Assembly: GCA_002305965.1 (NCBI GenBank)
Contig: DBRM01000055.1
Coordinates: 46,393-64,994 of the forward strand
Origin: Syntrophomonas sp. UBA1368
GTDB lineage: Bacteria; Bacillota; Syntrophomonadia; Syntrophomonadales; Syntrophomonadaceae
DNA length: 18,602 nt
Reading direction: 5' to 3'
Part shown: piece after piece, positions 1-7,059 of the stretch
Position numbering within the stretch: position 1 is the first letter of the stretch
Layout: each line of letters starts with the position of its first letter
Program-made: the position numbers and the translations under genes
Notes under the pieces: model-generated
The model's input: the letters and a program-made list of their open reading frames with translations, nothing else
The model's database searches: none
Told to the model about the DNA's origin: nothing

Positions 1-1640
1 CTTTTGGCCACAGGGCCGGGTCCCTGACTTAAGGTCAGGTTAACGGTGCTCCCCTCCTCGATCAAAACGCCGGCTTCCGTATCCTGACCGGTTACCTGCC
101 CCTCAAAATATTCAGTACTTTGCTGTTTGCTGGTGGTTCCCAGTTCAAGGTTGTTTTCCGCCAATTTATTTTTGGCTTCTGCCAGACTGAGGCCAATTAA
201 TGAGGGCATGGCGACTTTTTCCGGGGCTTTGCCCTTGCTGTACATGACATTTATTTTCGTTCCTTCAGCCGCTTTGCTGCCTGCGTCAGGATCCTGGGAA
301 ATGACCAGTCCTTCCGCAAAGCGGTCATCAAAGACGCCTTCAAATGTTCCTTTACTGAAACCTTCATTACGCAGAGCGATTTCAGCCTCACTGATCGTTA
401 GTCCAACCAGGCTGGGCACGTTGATCTGCTCTGACCCCAGGCTTAAAATAACTTCAATTTCCCGTCCTTCTTTGACCTTCTGTCCGGCTGTAGGCTGCTG
501 TGAAATGATATGATCAGCCTCTATTTCATCATTGTTCTGTTTATCAATAACCGTCATGGTCAGCTTGACGTTCTTCAGCTCATCATCGGCTTCCTGGATC
601 GACATCCCTTCTATATTGGGAACCACTACTTCCTGGCCAAAAATATTGCCCCCCAGTTGAAAAAACACCCCGACCAGAAAACCCAGGATGGCAATGGCAA
701 TCAAAGCGATTCCTGCAGGGCGCAGCTTTTTCCTGGCCATATCCTTCCCTCCTTTATCGTCTTCGATTGGCGGTATCATGATGGTTTTCTCATTGAGCCT
801 GTTATGTTTGTAACCTGAATTGGCATGACTTTGAAAATTTAATAAAGCCGCCCGCATTTCTTCCGCGCTTTTAAAACGCAAGGCCGGATTTTTCTCCAAT
901 GCTCTTAATATCACATTTTCCAGTCCGGCAGGTATTTCCGGATTCAGGCTCCGGGGCATGGCCGGTTCGTCATGAATGTGCTTTAACACAACGGTCAGGG
1001 GGCTTTCCGCGTCAAAAGGAACGTTTCCGGTCAGCATTTCATACAATACGCAGCCCAGGGAATAAATATCCGTAGCAGGGGTGACCGGTTCCCCTTTGGC
1101 CTGTTCCGGTGCTATATAATGTACAGTTCCAACAATATGGCCGTTAAAAGTCAGCGTCTTTTTACTGATCGCCTGAGCGATTCCAAAGTCAGCTACTTTT
1201 ACGATGCCGGAATTGGTGATCAGTATATTATGCGGTTTCACATCCCGATGAATGATTCCCTTTTCATGGGCGGCCTGCAGCCCGTCACAGATCATGGCTG
1301 CAATGTCTACCGCTTTGTTTACCGACATGGCGCCCTCGCGGGAAATGATTGCCTGCAGCGTCAGGCCTTCCACATATTCCATTACAATATAATGCTTATT
1401 ATTCTGCTGGCCGACATCATAAATATTTACGATATTGGGGTGGGTCAGTTTAGCCGCTGCCAATGCTTCTGTCTTAAATTTTTCTACGAATGCCGGATCA
1501 TTGTCGAATTCATCTTTCAGTACTTTTACGGCGACTATGCGATCCAAAATGGTGTCACGCGCTTTATAAACGATGGCCATGCCGCCTTCGCCGATTATTT
1601 CAATGATTTCATAGCGATCTCCTAATAAAGTCATATTCAA
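1..1640 (-). CDS. prkC: PASTA-domain Ser/Thr protein kinase (PrkC/PknB/Stk family), 3' end cut by window edge
   Basis: This is a membrane-anchored eukaryotic-type kinase that senses muropeptides or lipid II and phosphorylates proteins of cell wall, division and translation. About 546 codons are visible and the C-terminus lies off the left edge. The N-terminal kinase domain (about residues 10-272) has a Gly-rich loop GEGGMAIVY, catalytic Lys39 in AVKVL, Glu58 of helix C, the catalytic loop HRDVKPHN with Asp133, DFG at 151-153 and an APEQ motif after a Thr-rich activation loop. A basic stretch MARKKLR at about 301 leads into one transmembrane helix (about 308-325). Three extracellular PASTA repeats follow, starting near residues 334, 403 and 475; more may lie outside. 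I chose TTG at 1640 as start because GGAGG lies 6 nt upstream; the in-frame ATG at 1634 is 12 nt away. It follows its cognate PP2C phosphatase by 15 nt. Assignment of the family is very secure. Confidence 0.95.
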   Translation of the reverse strand, partial: MNMTLLGDRYEIIEIIGEGGMAIVYKARDTILDRIVAVKVLKDEFDNDPAFVEKFKTEALAAAKLTHPNIVNIYDVGQQNNKHYIVMEYVEGLTLQAIISREGAMSVNKAVDIAAMICDGLQAAHEKGIIHRDVKPHNILITNSGIVKVADFGIAQAISKKTLTFNGHIVGTVHYIAPEQAKGEPVTPATDIYSLGCVLYEMLTGNVPFDAESPLTVVLKHIHDEPAMPRSLNPEIPAGLENVILRALEKNPALRFKSAEEMRAALLNFQSHANSGYKHNRLNEKTIMIPPIEDDKGGKDMARKKLRPAGIALIAIAILGFLVGVFFQLGGNIFGQEVVVPNIEGMSIQEADDELKNVKLTMTVIDKQNNDEIEADHIISQQPTAGQKVKEGREIEVILSLGSEQINVPSLVGLTISEAEIALRNEGFSKGTFEGVFDDRFAEGLVISQDPDAGSKAAEGTKINVMYSKGKAPEKVAMPSLIGLSLAEAKNKLAENNLELGTTSKQQSTEYFEGQVTGQDTEAGVLIEEGSTVNLTLSQGPGPVAK

Positions 1641-1655
1641 GCTATACCTCCCATA

Positions 1656-2372
1656 TTAAATACAAAGGACGATAACCGTTATATTATCATATCCGCCTTT
1701 ATTCAGTGCTGCATCTACAAGTGCCCCGGCTATTTTTTCAGGATCTGCCCCGGCCTTGTTTTGGCTGACTATGTCTAATATTTCATCATCTTCCAGCATG
1801 TCAGTCAAACCGTCACTGCATAGAAGGATATGATCACCGGGCTGAATGATCTCAGTATAGTTGTCGATCTCTATATTTTTCTGCACTCCCACCGCTCTGG
1901 TCAAAACATGATTATATGAGCAGGTACGGACTTCATTCTCTGTTAATAGCCCGTCAATTACCATTTGACGGGCCAGTGTATGATCGGTGGTTATTTTTCG
2001 GATCTGGTCATCGCGCAGTAAAAACAAGCAGCTGTCCCCCACATGGGCGATCATAAGATGTTCGTCTTCAATAACAGCCGCAGTGGCAGTGGTTCCCATC
2101 TCCTGAAATTCAGCATTCTTTGAACCGACCCGCCATATTTTCAGGTTAGCTGCACTGATAGCCTTATTTAAAGCAGCAATCTTATCCTGCTCATTTCTGT
2201 TGATATATTGGCGCTCGATCACCTGGGCTGCCATAGCCGAAGCTACTTTTCCGCCTTTGTGTCCTCCCATGCCGTCACAGATCACAAATAATTTTTCCTG
2301 CAGGTCCATGATATACTTGTCTTCATTTTTTTTCCTCACCAGGCCGATATGTGAGATCCCTGCTGCCTGCAT
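1656..2372 (-). CDS. prpC: PP2C-family Ser/Thr protein phosphatase (PrpC/Stp)
   Basis: This is a cytoplasmic Mn/Mg-dependent phosphatase that reverses phosphorylation by the adjacent PASTA kinase. The roughly 238-residue protein is a single PP2C domain of usual bacterial length (240-250). Metal-binding and signature motifs are present in order: the N-terminal RKKNED segment, DGMGGH, HVGDS, SDGLTD and the C-terminal GGYDNIT. No membrane segment is visible. Start: a GTG at 2378 opens the frame but sits 1 nt after the GGGG Shine-Dalgarno, whereas the ATG at 2372 has 7 nt spacing, so I prefer ATG. It lies 17 nt downstream of rlmN and 15 nt upstream of the kinase gene, as is standard in Bacillota. 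The family call is firm; the exact start is less so. Confidence 0.93.
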   Translation of the reverse strand: MQAAGISHIGLVRKKNEDKYIMDLQEKLFVICDGMGGHKGGKVASAMAAQVIERQYINRNEQDKIAALNKAISAANLKIWRVGSKNAEFQEMGTTATAAVIEDEHLMIAHVGDSCLFLLRDDQIRKITTDHTLARQMVIDGLLTENEVRTCSYNHVLTRAVGVQKNIEIDNYTEIIQPGDHILLCSDGLTDMLEDDEILDIVSQNKAGADPEKIAGALVDAALNKGGYDNITVIVLCI

Positions 2373-2389
2373 AACCACACCCCGATCAA

Positions 2390-3478
2390 TTACTGTTTGC
2401 TTCTAATGCTTTTCTTCATAACCAGTTGGCCGCAGGCAGCTTCAATATCTGCACCCTTCTCCTCGCGCAGAGTCACATTAAGCCCTCCCTGCAGCAGCCA
2501 ATTATAAAATTGCATGACTTTGTCTTTGCCGGGTTGAATAAAACCCAATCCGTTAACACTATTATAGGGAATTAAATTGATATTCGCCATTAAAGGTTTG
2601 ACAAGTTTAATTAAATTGCTGGCATCATGATAGCTGTTATTGACTTCATCCAGCAAAATATATTCAAAAGTCACCCGGCGGTTGGTGGCGGCTATATAAT
2701 TCTCCACTGCTTTAAGCAGCTCAGCCAGAGGATATTTTCGATTCAGCGGGATCAACCGGTCTCTTACCGCATCGCTTGCAGCATGCAGTGATATAGCCAG
2801 GGTCACCTGCAGATCCTCTTTGGCCAATTGATTGATTCCTTTTACTTCACCGCAGGTAGAGATGGTTATATGCCTCTGGCCGATATTTATCCCTTTGGGA
2901 TCATTGATGATATAAAGCGATTTTATCGTAGCATCATAATTTAAAAGCGGCTCTCCCATCCCCATATAGACGATATTGCTGATCAGATCATCGTCGTCAT
3001 TTTTTAAGCGTTTTTGCAGCTCTTTCTTGGATCCTAATACCTGGCCAACGATTTCATAAAAAGTCAAATTCCTCTGAAATCCTGACTGTCCGGTAGCACA
3101 AAAAGCACAGCCGATGGGACAGCCGACCTGGGTCGAAATACACAAAGTATATTTGTTTGGTTTATCCGAATTATGCGGGATAACTACAGTTTCAACCTTT
3201 TTCTTGTCTTCCAGTTCCATGGAAAATTTACGGGTTCCATCCCGGGAAACTCTTTGTTTTAAAACCCGCGGTATCGAGATTTTCGCAATTTCATCAAAAA
3301 GGCTCCTTTGTTCTTTGGGCAAATCAGTCATTTCATAAAAAGATGCTGTCTCTTTGTAATAGATCCATTTGAACAGCTGACGAGCCCGATACTTTGGCTG
3401 GCCATTTTCGACCACAAATGCCTCCAGTTCTGATAAACTCTTGCCCAATAATTCAATTTTTTCTGTTTCCATGGGCAC
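2390..3478 (-). CDS. rlmN: Dual-specificity 23S rRNA (A2503-C2) / tRNA (A37-C2) methyltransferase RlmN
   Basis: This radical-SAM enzyme puts a C2 methyl group on A2503 of 23S rRNA and A37 of some tRNAs. At 362 residues it is of normal family length. The 4Fe-4S motif CX3CX2C is at C120, C124 and C127. The two further catalytic cysteines of the family match C113, seven residues before the cluster motif as in E. coli, and C349 in the AACGQL motif near the C-terminus. The SAM-binding GEPLLN motif is at about 175-180. The GTG start at 3478 has GGAGG 10 nt upstream. An alternative ATG at 3472 has a weaker GGAG 5 nt upstream. The gene overlaps the end of rsmB by 26 nt (20 nt with the ATG start), suggesting coupled translation of two rRNA methyltransferases. 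Confidence 0.96.
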   Translation of the reverse strand: MPMETEKIELLGKSLSELEAFVVENGQPKYRARQLFKWIYYKETASFYEMTDLPKEQRSLFDEIAKISIPRVLKQRVSRDGTRKFSMELEDKKKVETVVIPHNSDKPNKYTLCISTQVGCPIGCAFCATGQSGFQRNLTFYEIVGQVLGSKKELQKRLKNDDDDLISNIVYMGMGEPLLNYDATIKSLYIINDPKGINIGQRHITISTCGEVKGINQLAKEDLQVTLAISLHAASDAVRDRLIPLNRKYPLAELLKAVENYIAATNRRVTFEYILLDEVNNSYHDASNLIKLVKPLMANINLIPYNSVNGLGFIQPGKDKVMQFYNWLLQGGLNVTLREEKGADIEAACGQLVMKKSIRSKQ

Positions 3479-4853
3479 TCCAGCCTTTCCTCCTCAGTAA
3501 AGCATAAAACATGCCGTCAGTTTGGTATTTGCCCGGAATAATCGTCAACATACCCCGGGCAGCACAGGTTTCATCATACTCATCTAATGCAAAATACGTA
3601 ATCTCACGGTCAAAACTTTCCAATGCATAATCAGGGTTCTCTTTCAGGAACTGTGTAACGACCCCTTCATTCTCCAGATCATTTACTGTACAAGTAGCAT
3701 ACAGCAGCAAACCGCCCCCGGCAACCAATTCCCCGGCCTTATTGAGCAAATCTGCCTGCAGACGTGTCAATTGCAGGATGCTCTGCGGCGTTTGTCTCCA
3801 CCTTAAATCAGAGCGCCGCTGCATCACGCCCAGGCCTGAGCATGGTGCATCCAGCAGGACCCGATCCGCCGCCGGAAGCTCTTTATCGATGGACAGTACG
3901 TCCTGCCTTAAGGGGTCGACTATATTTATTCCAAGTCTATCACAATTGCTTCGCAGCAGTTTTATTTTCTTATCATACAGCTCATAAGCCTTTATCATTC
4001 CTTTATTTTGCATGTTCTCTGCCAGATGGGTTGTCTTTCCCCCCACCCCGCTGCATAGATCATAAACAAAATGTCCGGGCATTACCTGCAAAATAGCAGC
4101 TGCCAGCATGGATGCTTCATTCTGTACATAAAACCGCCCTTTTATATATGCATCTGTGTTCTCCAGGGCCATATTCATTTTTTTTACCGTAACTGCCCAG
4201 GGGGTTCTGTCGTTTAATTCGCAATCGATGTTTTGCTGCTGCAAAATTTCAATCAACTCCAGCCGGGTCCCGCGTAATTGATTATTTCTTAATACCAGCC
4301 GGGGCGCTGAATTATTATGTTTTAAGATCTCTTCCGCCTGCCGGCGGCCGAATCTACTCAGCAGCAAGGTCACGATCCATTCCGGATGGGAAAAATAAAC
4401 TGCCAGATACTGTGTTTCATCTTCCGGGTATCTGATTTCCTTAACATTACGCACCAGGTTTCTTAATACACCATTGGTTACCCGGCTGAGATTTTTATTG
4501 GTTTTTTGTTTGGTGAGGTTTACCGCTTCATCGATGGCGGCATAGACAGGAATTTTATCCATAAACATGATCTGATAGGCAGCCATTCTAAGAATGGTTC
4601 GCAGCCAGGGATTCATTGCTTTTATTTCGCTGGTCAAAAACAAATCAAGCACCCAATCAAGGTGCTTTAACATACGGACTGTACCATTTACAATTTCAGT
4701 CACCAGGTTTTTATCGGCACTTGAAAGCTGCTTGCCTGCCAGTTCTTTTTCCAGGCTTAGATTGGCGAAAGCCCCTTTTTCCACAATACGATATAATAAT
4801 TCGGCGGCAACCTCTCTGGCTTCAATTGTTTCACTGGTGGGACGATGCGTCAA
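3453..4853 (-). CDS. rsmB: 16S rRNA (cytosine(967)-C(5))-methyltransferase RsmB
   Basis: This protein methylates C967 of 16S rRNA using SAM. It has 466 residues in two parts. The N-terminal NusB-like RNA-binding domain covers about 8-140, with the typical NPWLRTILRMAAYQI and VNGVLRN-like helices. The C-terminal Rossmann methyltransferase has SAM motif I DLCSGVGGKTTH from residue 265, the motif IV DAPCSG with Cys338 and the catalytic YATCTV with Cys388, the two-cysteine arrangement of m5C RNA methyltransferases. The start is TTG at 4853: GGAGGG lies 6 nt upstream and no better ATG is nearby. It sits 31 nt after the DUF116 gene and overlaps rlmN. Confidence 0.96.
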   Translation of the reverse strand: MTHRPTSETIEAREVAAELLYRIVEKGAFANLSLEKELAGKQLSSADKNLVTEIVNGTVRMLKHLDWVLDLFLTSEIKAMNPWLRTILRMAAYQIMFMDKIPVYAAIDEAVNLTKQKTNKNLSRVTNGVLRNLVRNVKEIRYPEDETQYLAVYFSHPEWIVTLLLSRFGRRQAEEILKHNNSAPRLVLRNNQLRGTRLELIEILQQQNIDCELNDRTPWAVTVKKMNMALENTDAYIKGRFYVQNEASMLAAAILQVMPGHFVYDLCSGVGGKTTHLAENMQNKGMIKAYELYDKKIKLLRSNCDRLGINIVDPLRQDVLSIDKELPAADRVLLDAPCSGLGVMQRRSDLRWRQTPQSILQLTRLQADLLNKAGELVAGGGLLLYATCTVNDLENEGVVTQFLKENPDYALESFDREITYFALDEYDETCAARGMLTIIPGKYQTDGMFYALLRRKGWSAHGNRKN

Positions 4854-4884
4854 CTATTTCCCTCCTGTTGAACCTAAACTCATC

Positions 4885-5634
4885 TTATCCATGACAAATG
4901 GTTTTGATGGCCTTTTCCACTTCCGGCAGGCTTACGTCTGTATTTACACAGGGGCCATTGGGCCTGCAGTTTAATACCCCAATCACAGGTAAAGTTCCGC
5001 TGTCCTGGATTCCGGATGAAAGATCCCGTTCACATGCCACTGCCACGATCGCCTGGGGGCGGATCTCTTTGGTCAGCTTACGGGCCAGGGTTCCTCCGGT
5101 GGCAACTCTGATACTGGCACCATATTTGGCGGCCAGTTCCCTTAATTCACCAATTTTGCATTTTCCGCAGTTTTTGCAGTTATTGATATTGTCGGTTATT
5201 TTATGCGAACAATCGGAATTCTGAATGCAATGGGGCAATAATATTAAAACTTTCTCCGGCCGGATAAAAATATTTTTGCTGCTGACCAAGAAATTATTTA
5301 CCGCGATGAAAGAAGCCAGAATTTTTTCCCGGTCGAGACCAAATATTTTACCTGTCAAAACCGTCAGCGGGAATAACACATCATTGGAGAACCGGCTCAA
5401 GGTTTCCATAAATGGTGATGGTTTGCCCCGGATGATCATAATTACAATAGAGGTGATCCCTATTCCCAGCAGGGCGAGTATCATTACTGCCAATGCAATG
5501 ATAAATGTAAGTAAAACCTGGTTGAACAGGAGTTGTTTATTATCAACCAAATACCACAGCAATGCTATGATGATAATGATAAACAACAAACTGGCTCCAA
5601 GTAATCCCACGTAAATTCGTTTTTTGGTTTCCAT
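4885..5634 (-). CDS. DUF116 family membrane protein with cysteine-rich C-terminal domain
   Basis: This is a DUF116 protein of unknown biochemical function. With the ATG at 5634 it has 249 residues. Two hydrophobic helices (about 8-30 and 36-69) anchor it in the membrane. After a linker comes a soluble domain with nine cysteines: LPHC at 136, C142, a CX2CX2C cluster at 153/156/159, C201 in ACERD, NCRPNGPC at 223/229 and C247. The spacing suggests metal or Fe-S binding, but that is inference. The frame is open to 5661, inside fmt, but AAGGA lies 8 nt before the ATG at 5634 and fmt ends 4 nt upstream, so the shorter form is preferred. The family commonly sits between fmt and rsmB in Clostridia, which hints at a role linked to translation or redox, without proof. 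Confidence 0.85.
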   Translation of the reverse strand: METKKRIYVGLLGASLLFIIIIIALLWYLVDNKQLLFNQVLLTFIIALAVMILALLGIGITSIVIMIIRGKPSPFMETLSRFSNDVLFPLTVLTGKIFGLDREKILASFIAVNNFLVSSKNIFIRPEKVLILLPHCIQNSDCSHKITDNINNCKNCGKCKIGELRELAAKYGASIRVATGGTLARKLTKEIRPQAIVAVACERDLSSGIQDSGTLPVIGVLNCRPNGPCVNTDVSLPEVEKAIKTICHG

Positions 5635-5638
5635 GATC

Positions 5639-6577
5639 CTATCCTTGCTTACCCAGCACAATGCCAGCCTTCAGACTGCTGCCTCTTAAAAACTCCCCGG
5701 CATCGATTCTTTTTTTCCCGGCTTTTTGCACTTCCAGAATTTCCAGTGCTCCATCTCCGGTTTTAACAATAAAGCCCGATGGCAATACTGCGGTTATTTC
5801 ACCGGGAACGCCATCACCAGGCTCCTTTATGATCCTGCTTTTAAAAATTTTCAGGGTTTCACCGGAAAGCATGGTGGAGGCTCCCGGCTGCGGATTGAGT
5901 GCTCTGATCTGATCAAATATTTTTTTAGCTTTATCCTGCCAGTTGATCAGCTCATCTTCTTTTTTGATCATTGCTGCATAAGTAGACGCAGCCTCATCTT
6001 GTTTTCTGCGCACCAGAGTTCCGGTTTTAAGCTTTTCGATGGTGGTGATCAGCAGCTCAGCACCAACAGCGGCTAACTGATCGTGGAGCTGTCCGAAGGT
6101 GGTCTCATTTCCTATTTCCACTTCCTGCTGCAGCAGAATGTCCCCTGTATCCAGCCCTTCATCCATAAACATGGTGGTCACACCGGATTTCTTCTCCCCG
6201 TTCATCAGACATCTTTGTATCGGAGCTGCCCCCCGGTATTTAGGCAGGAAGGAAGCATGTACATTGATGCAGCCAAAAGCAGGCATTTGTAAAATGGCTG
6301 CCGGGATGATCTGCCCGTACGACACAACAACAATCAGATCCGGCCGCCACTTACCTATATATTCGATGGCTTCCGGTGTTTTTATTTTTACTGGCTGAAA
6401 GATGGGCAGGCCGCAGCTTACGGCTTTTTCCTTGATTGCAGAAGCCGCCAATTTGTTGCCGCGCCCTTTTGGCCGGTCCGGTTGGGTTACGACCCCGGCT
6501 ATTTCATATGAGGTATCGAGCAATTTCTCCAGGATCGGTACCGCAAACGCAGAGGTGCCCATAAAAACAATTCTCAC
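5639..6577 (-). CDS. fmt: Methionyl-tRNA formyltransferase
   Basis: The enzyme formylates Met-tRNAfMet with 10-formyl-THF, producing the initiator tRNA for translation. Its 312 residues match the family. Near the N-terminus is MGTSAFAVPILEKLL, followed by the DRPKGRG loop. The catalytic trio fits N105, H107 and D143, in NVH and LDTGD. The formyl-THF signature reads SFLPKYRGAAPIQ at about 109-121. A C-terminal OB-like tRNA-binding domain follows from about 205. The start is GTG at 6577 with AAGGAG 7 nt upstream. It is 17 nt downstream of def, the usual def-fmt pair: one adds and the other removes the formyl group. Confidence 0.97.
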   Translation of the reverse strand: MRIVFMGTSAFAVPILEKLLDTSYEIAGVVTQPDRPKGRGNKLAASAIKEKAVSCGLPIFQPVKIKTPEAIEYIGKWRPDLIVVVSYGQIIPAAILQMPAFGCINVHASFLPKYRGAAPIQRCLMNGEKKSGVTTMFMDEGLDTGDILLQQEVEIGNETTFGQLHDQLAAVGAELLITTIEKLKTGTLVRRKQDEAASTYAAMIKKEDELINWQDKAKKIFDQIRALNPQPGASTMLSGETLKIFKSRIIKEPGDGVPGEITAVLPSGFIVKTGDGALEILEVQKAGKKRIDAGEFLRGSSLKAGIVLGKQG

Positions 6578-6594
6578 TATTTTTCTCCTTAAGC

Positions 6595-7050
6595 TTACTC
6601 TTCTTCCCGTATATGAGTCGCCAGATCAACAAAAAGAATCCCATCCAGGTGATCGATCTCATGCTGCAGGACCCTGGCAAACAAATCTTCCGCTTCCAGT
6701 GTAAATTCCTCTCCTTCTCGGTTTAAGGCTTTAACGGTAATTTTCAGCGCCCGATTGACCAGCCCCACTTTGCCGGGTACACTCAAACATCCTTCACTGG
6801 CTTTTTTTTCTCCATCTTTACTGATTATGACCGGGTTGATCAATTCTACAAAATTATCTCCCGGATCAACCACGATCATACGCTTGGGAACCCCTATCTG
6901 GATCGCTGCCAGGCCCACTCCGTCAAAGGCATACATTGTTTCCCGCATATTATCCAAGACACGCCGTACCCCGTCATTGATGTTTTTTACCGGTTTTGAT
7001 TGCGTGCGTAAAGCTTGATCCGGTTCCGTCAAAATTTGATATACCGCCAT
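6595..7050 (-). CDS. def: Peptide deformylase
   Basis: This Fe(II) or Zn metallohydrolase removes the formyl group from nascent proteins. It has 151 residues, the short Clostridia/type I-like length. All three signature motifs are present: GVGLAAIQ at 44-51, EGCLS at 86-90 with metal ligand Cys88, and QHEIDH with ligands His130 and His134 and catalytic Glu131. The ATG start at 7050 has AGGTGA 4 nt upstream; this Shine-Dalgarno overlaps the TGA stop of priA, so translation is probably coupled to it. It precedes fmt. Confidence 0.97.
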   Translation of the reverse strand: MAVYQILTEPDQALRTQSKPVKNINDGVRRVLDNMRETMYAFDGVGLAAIQIGVPKRMIVVDPGDNFVELINPVIISKDGEKKASEGCLSVPGKVGLVNRALKITVKALNREGEEFTLEAEDLFARVLQHEIDHLDGILFVDLATHIREEE

Positions 7051-7059
7051 TTAATCACC

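Noticed and set aside
1119..1625. Plus-strand 168-codon open frame
   Set aside because: It lies antisense to the conserved kinase domain of prkC; its composition is that of a shadow frame.
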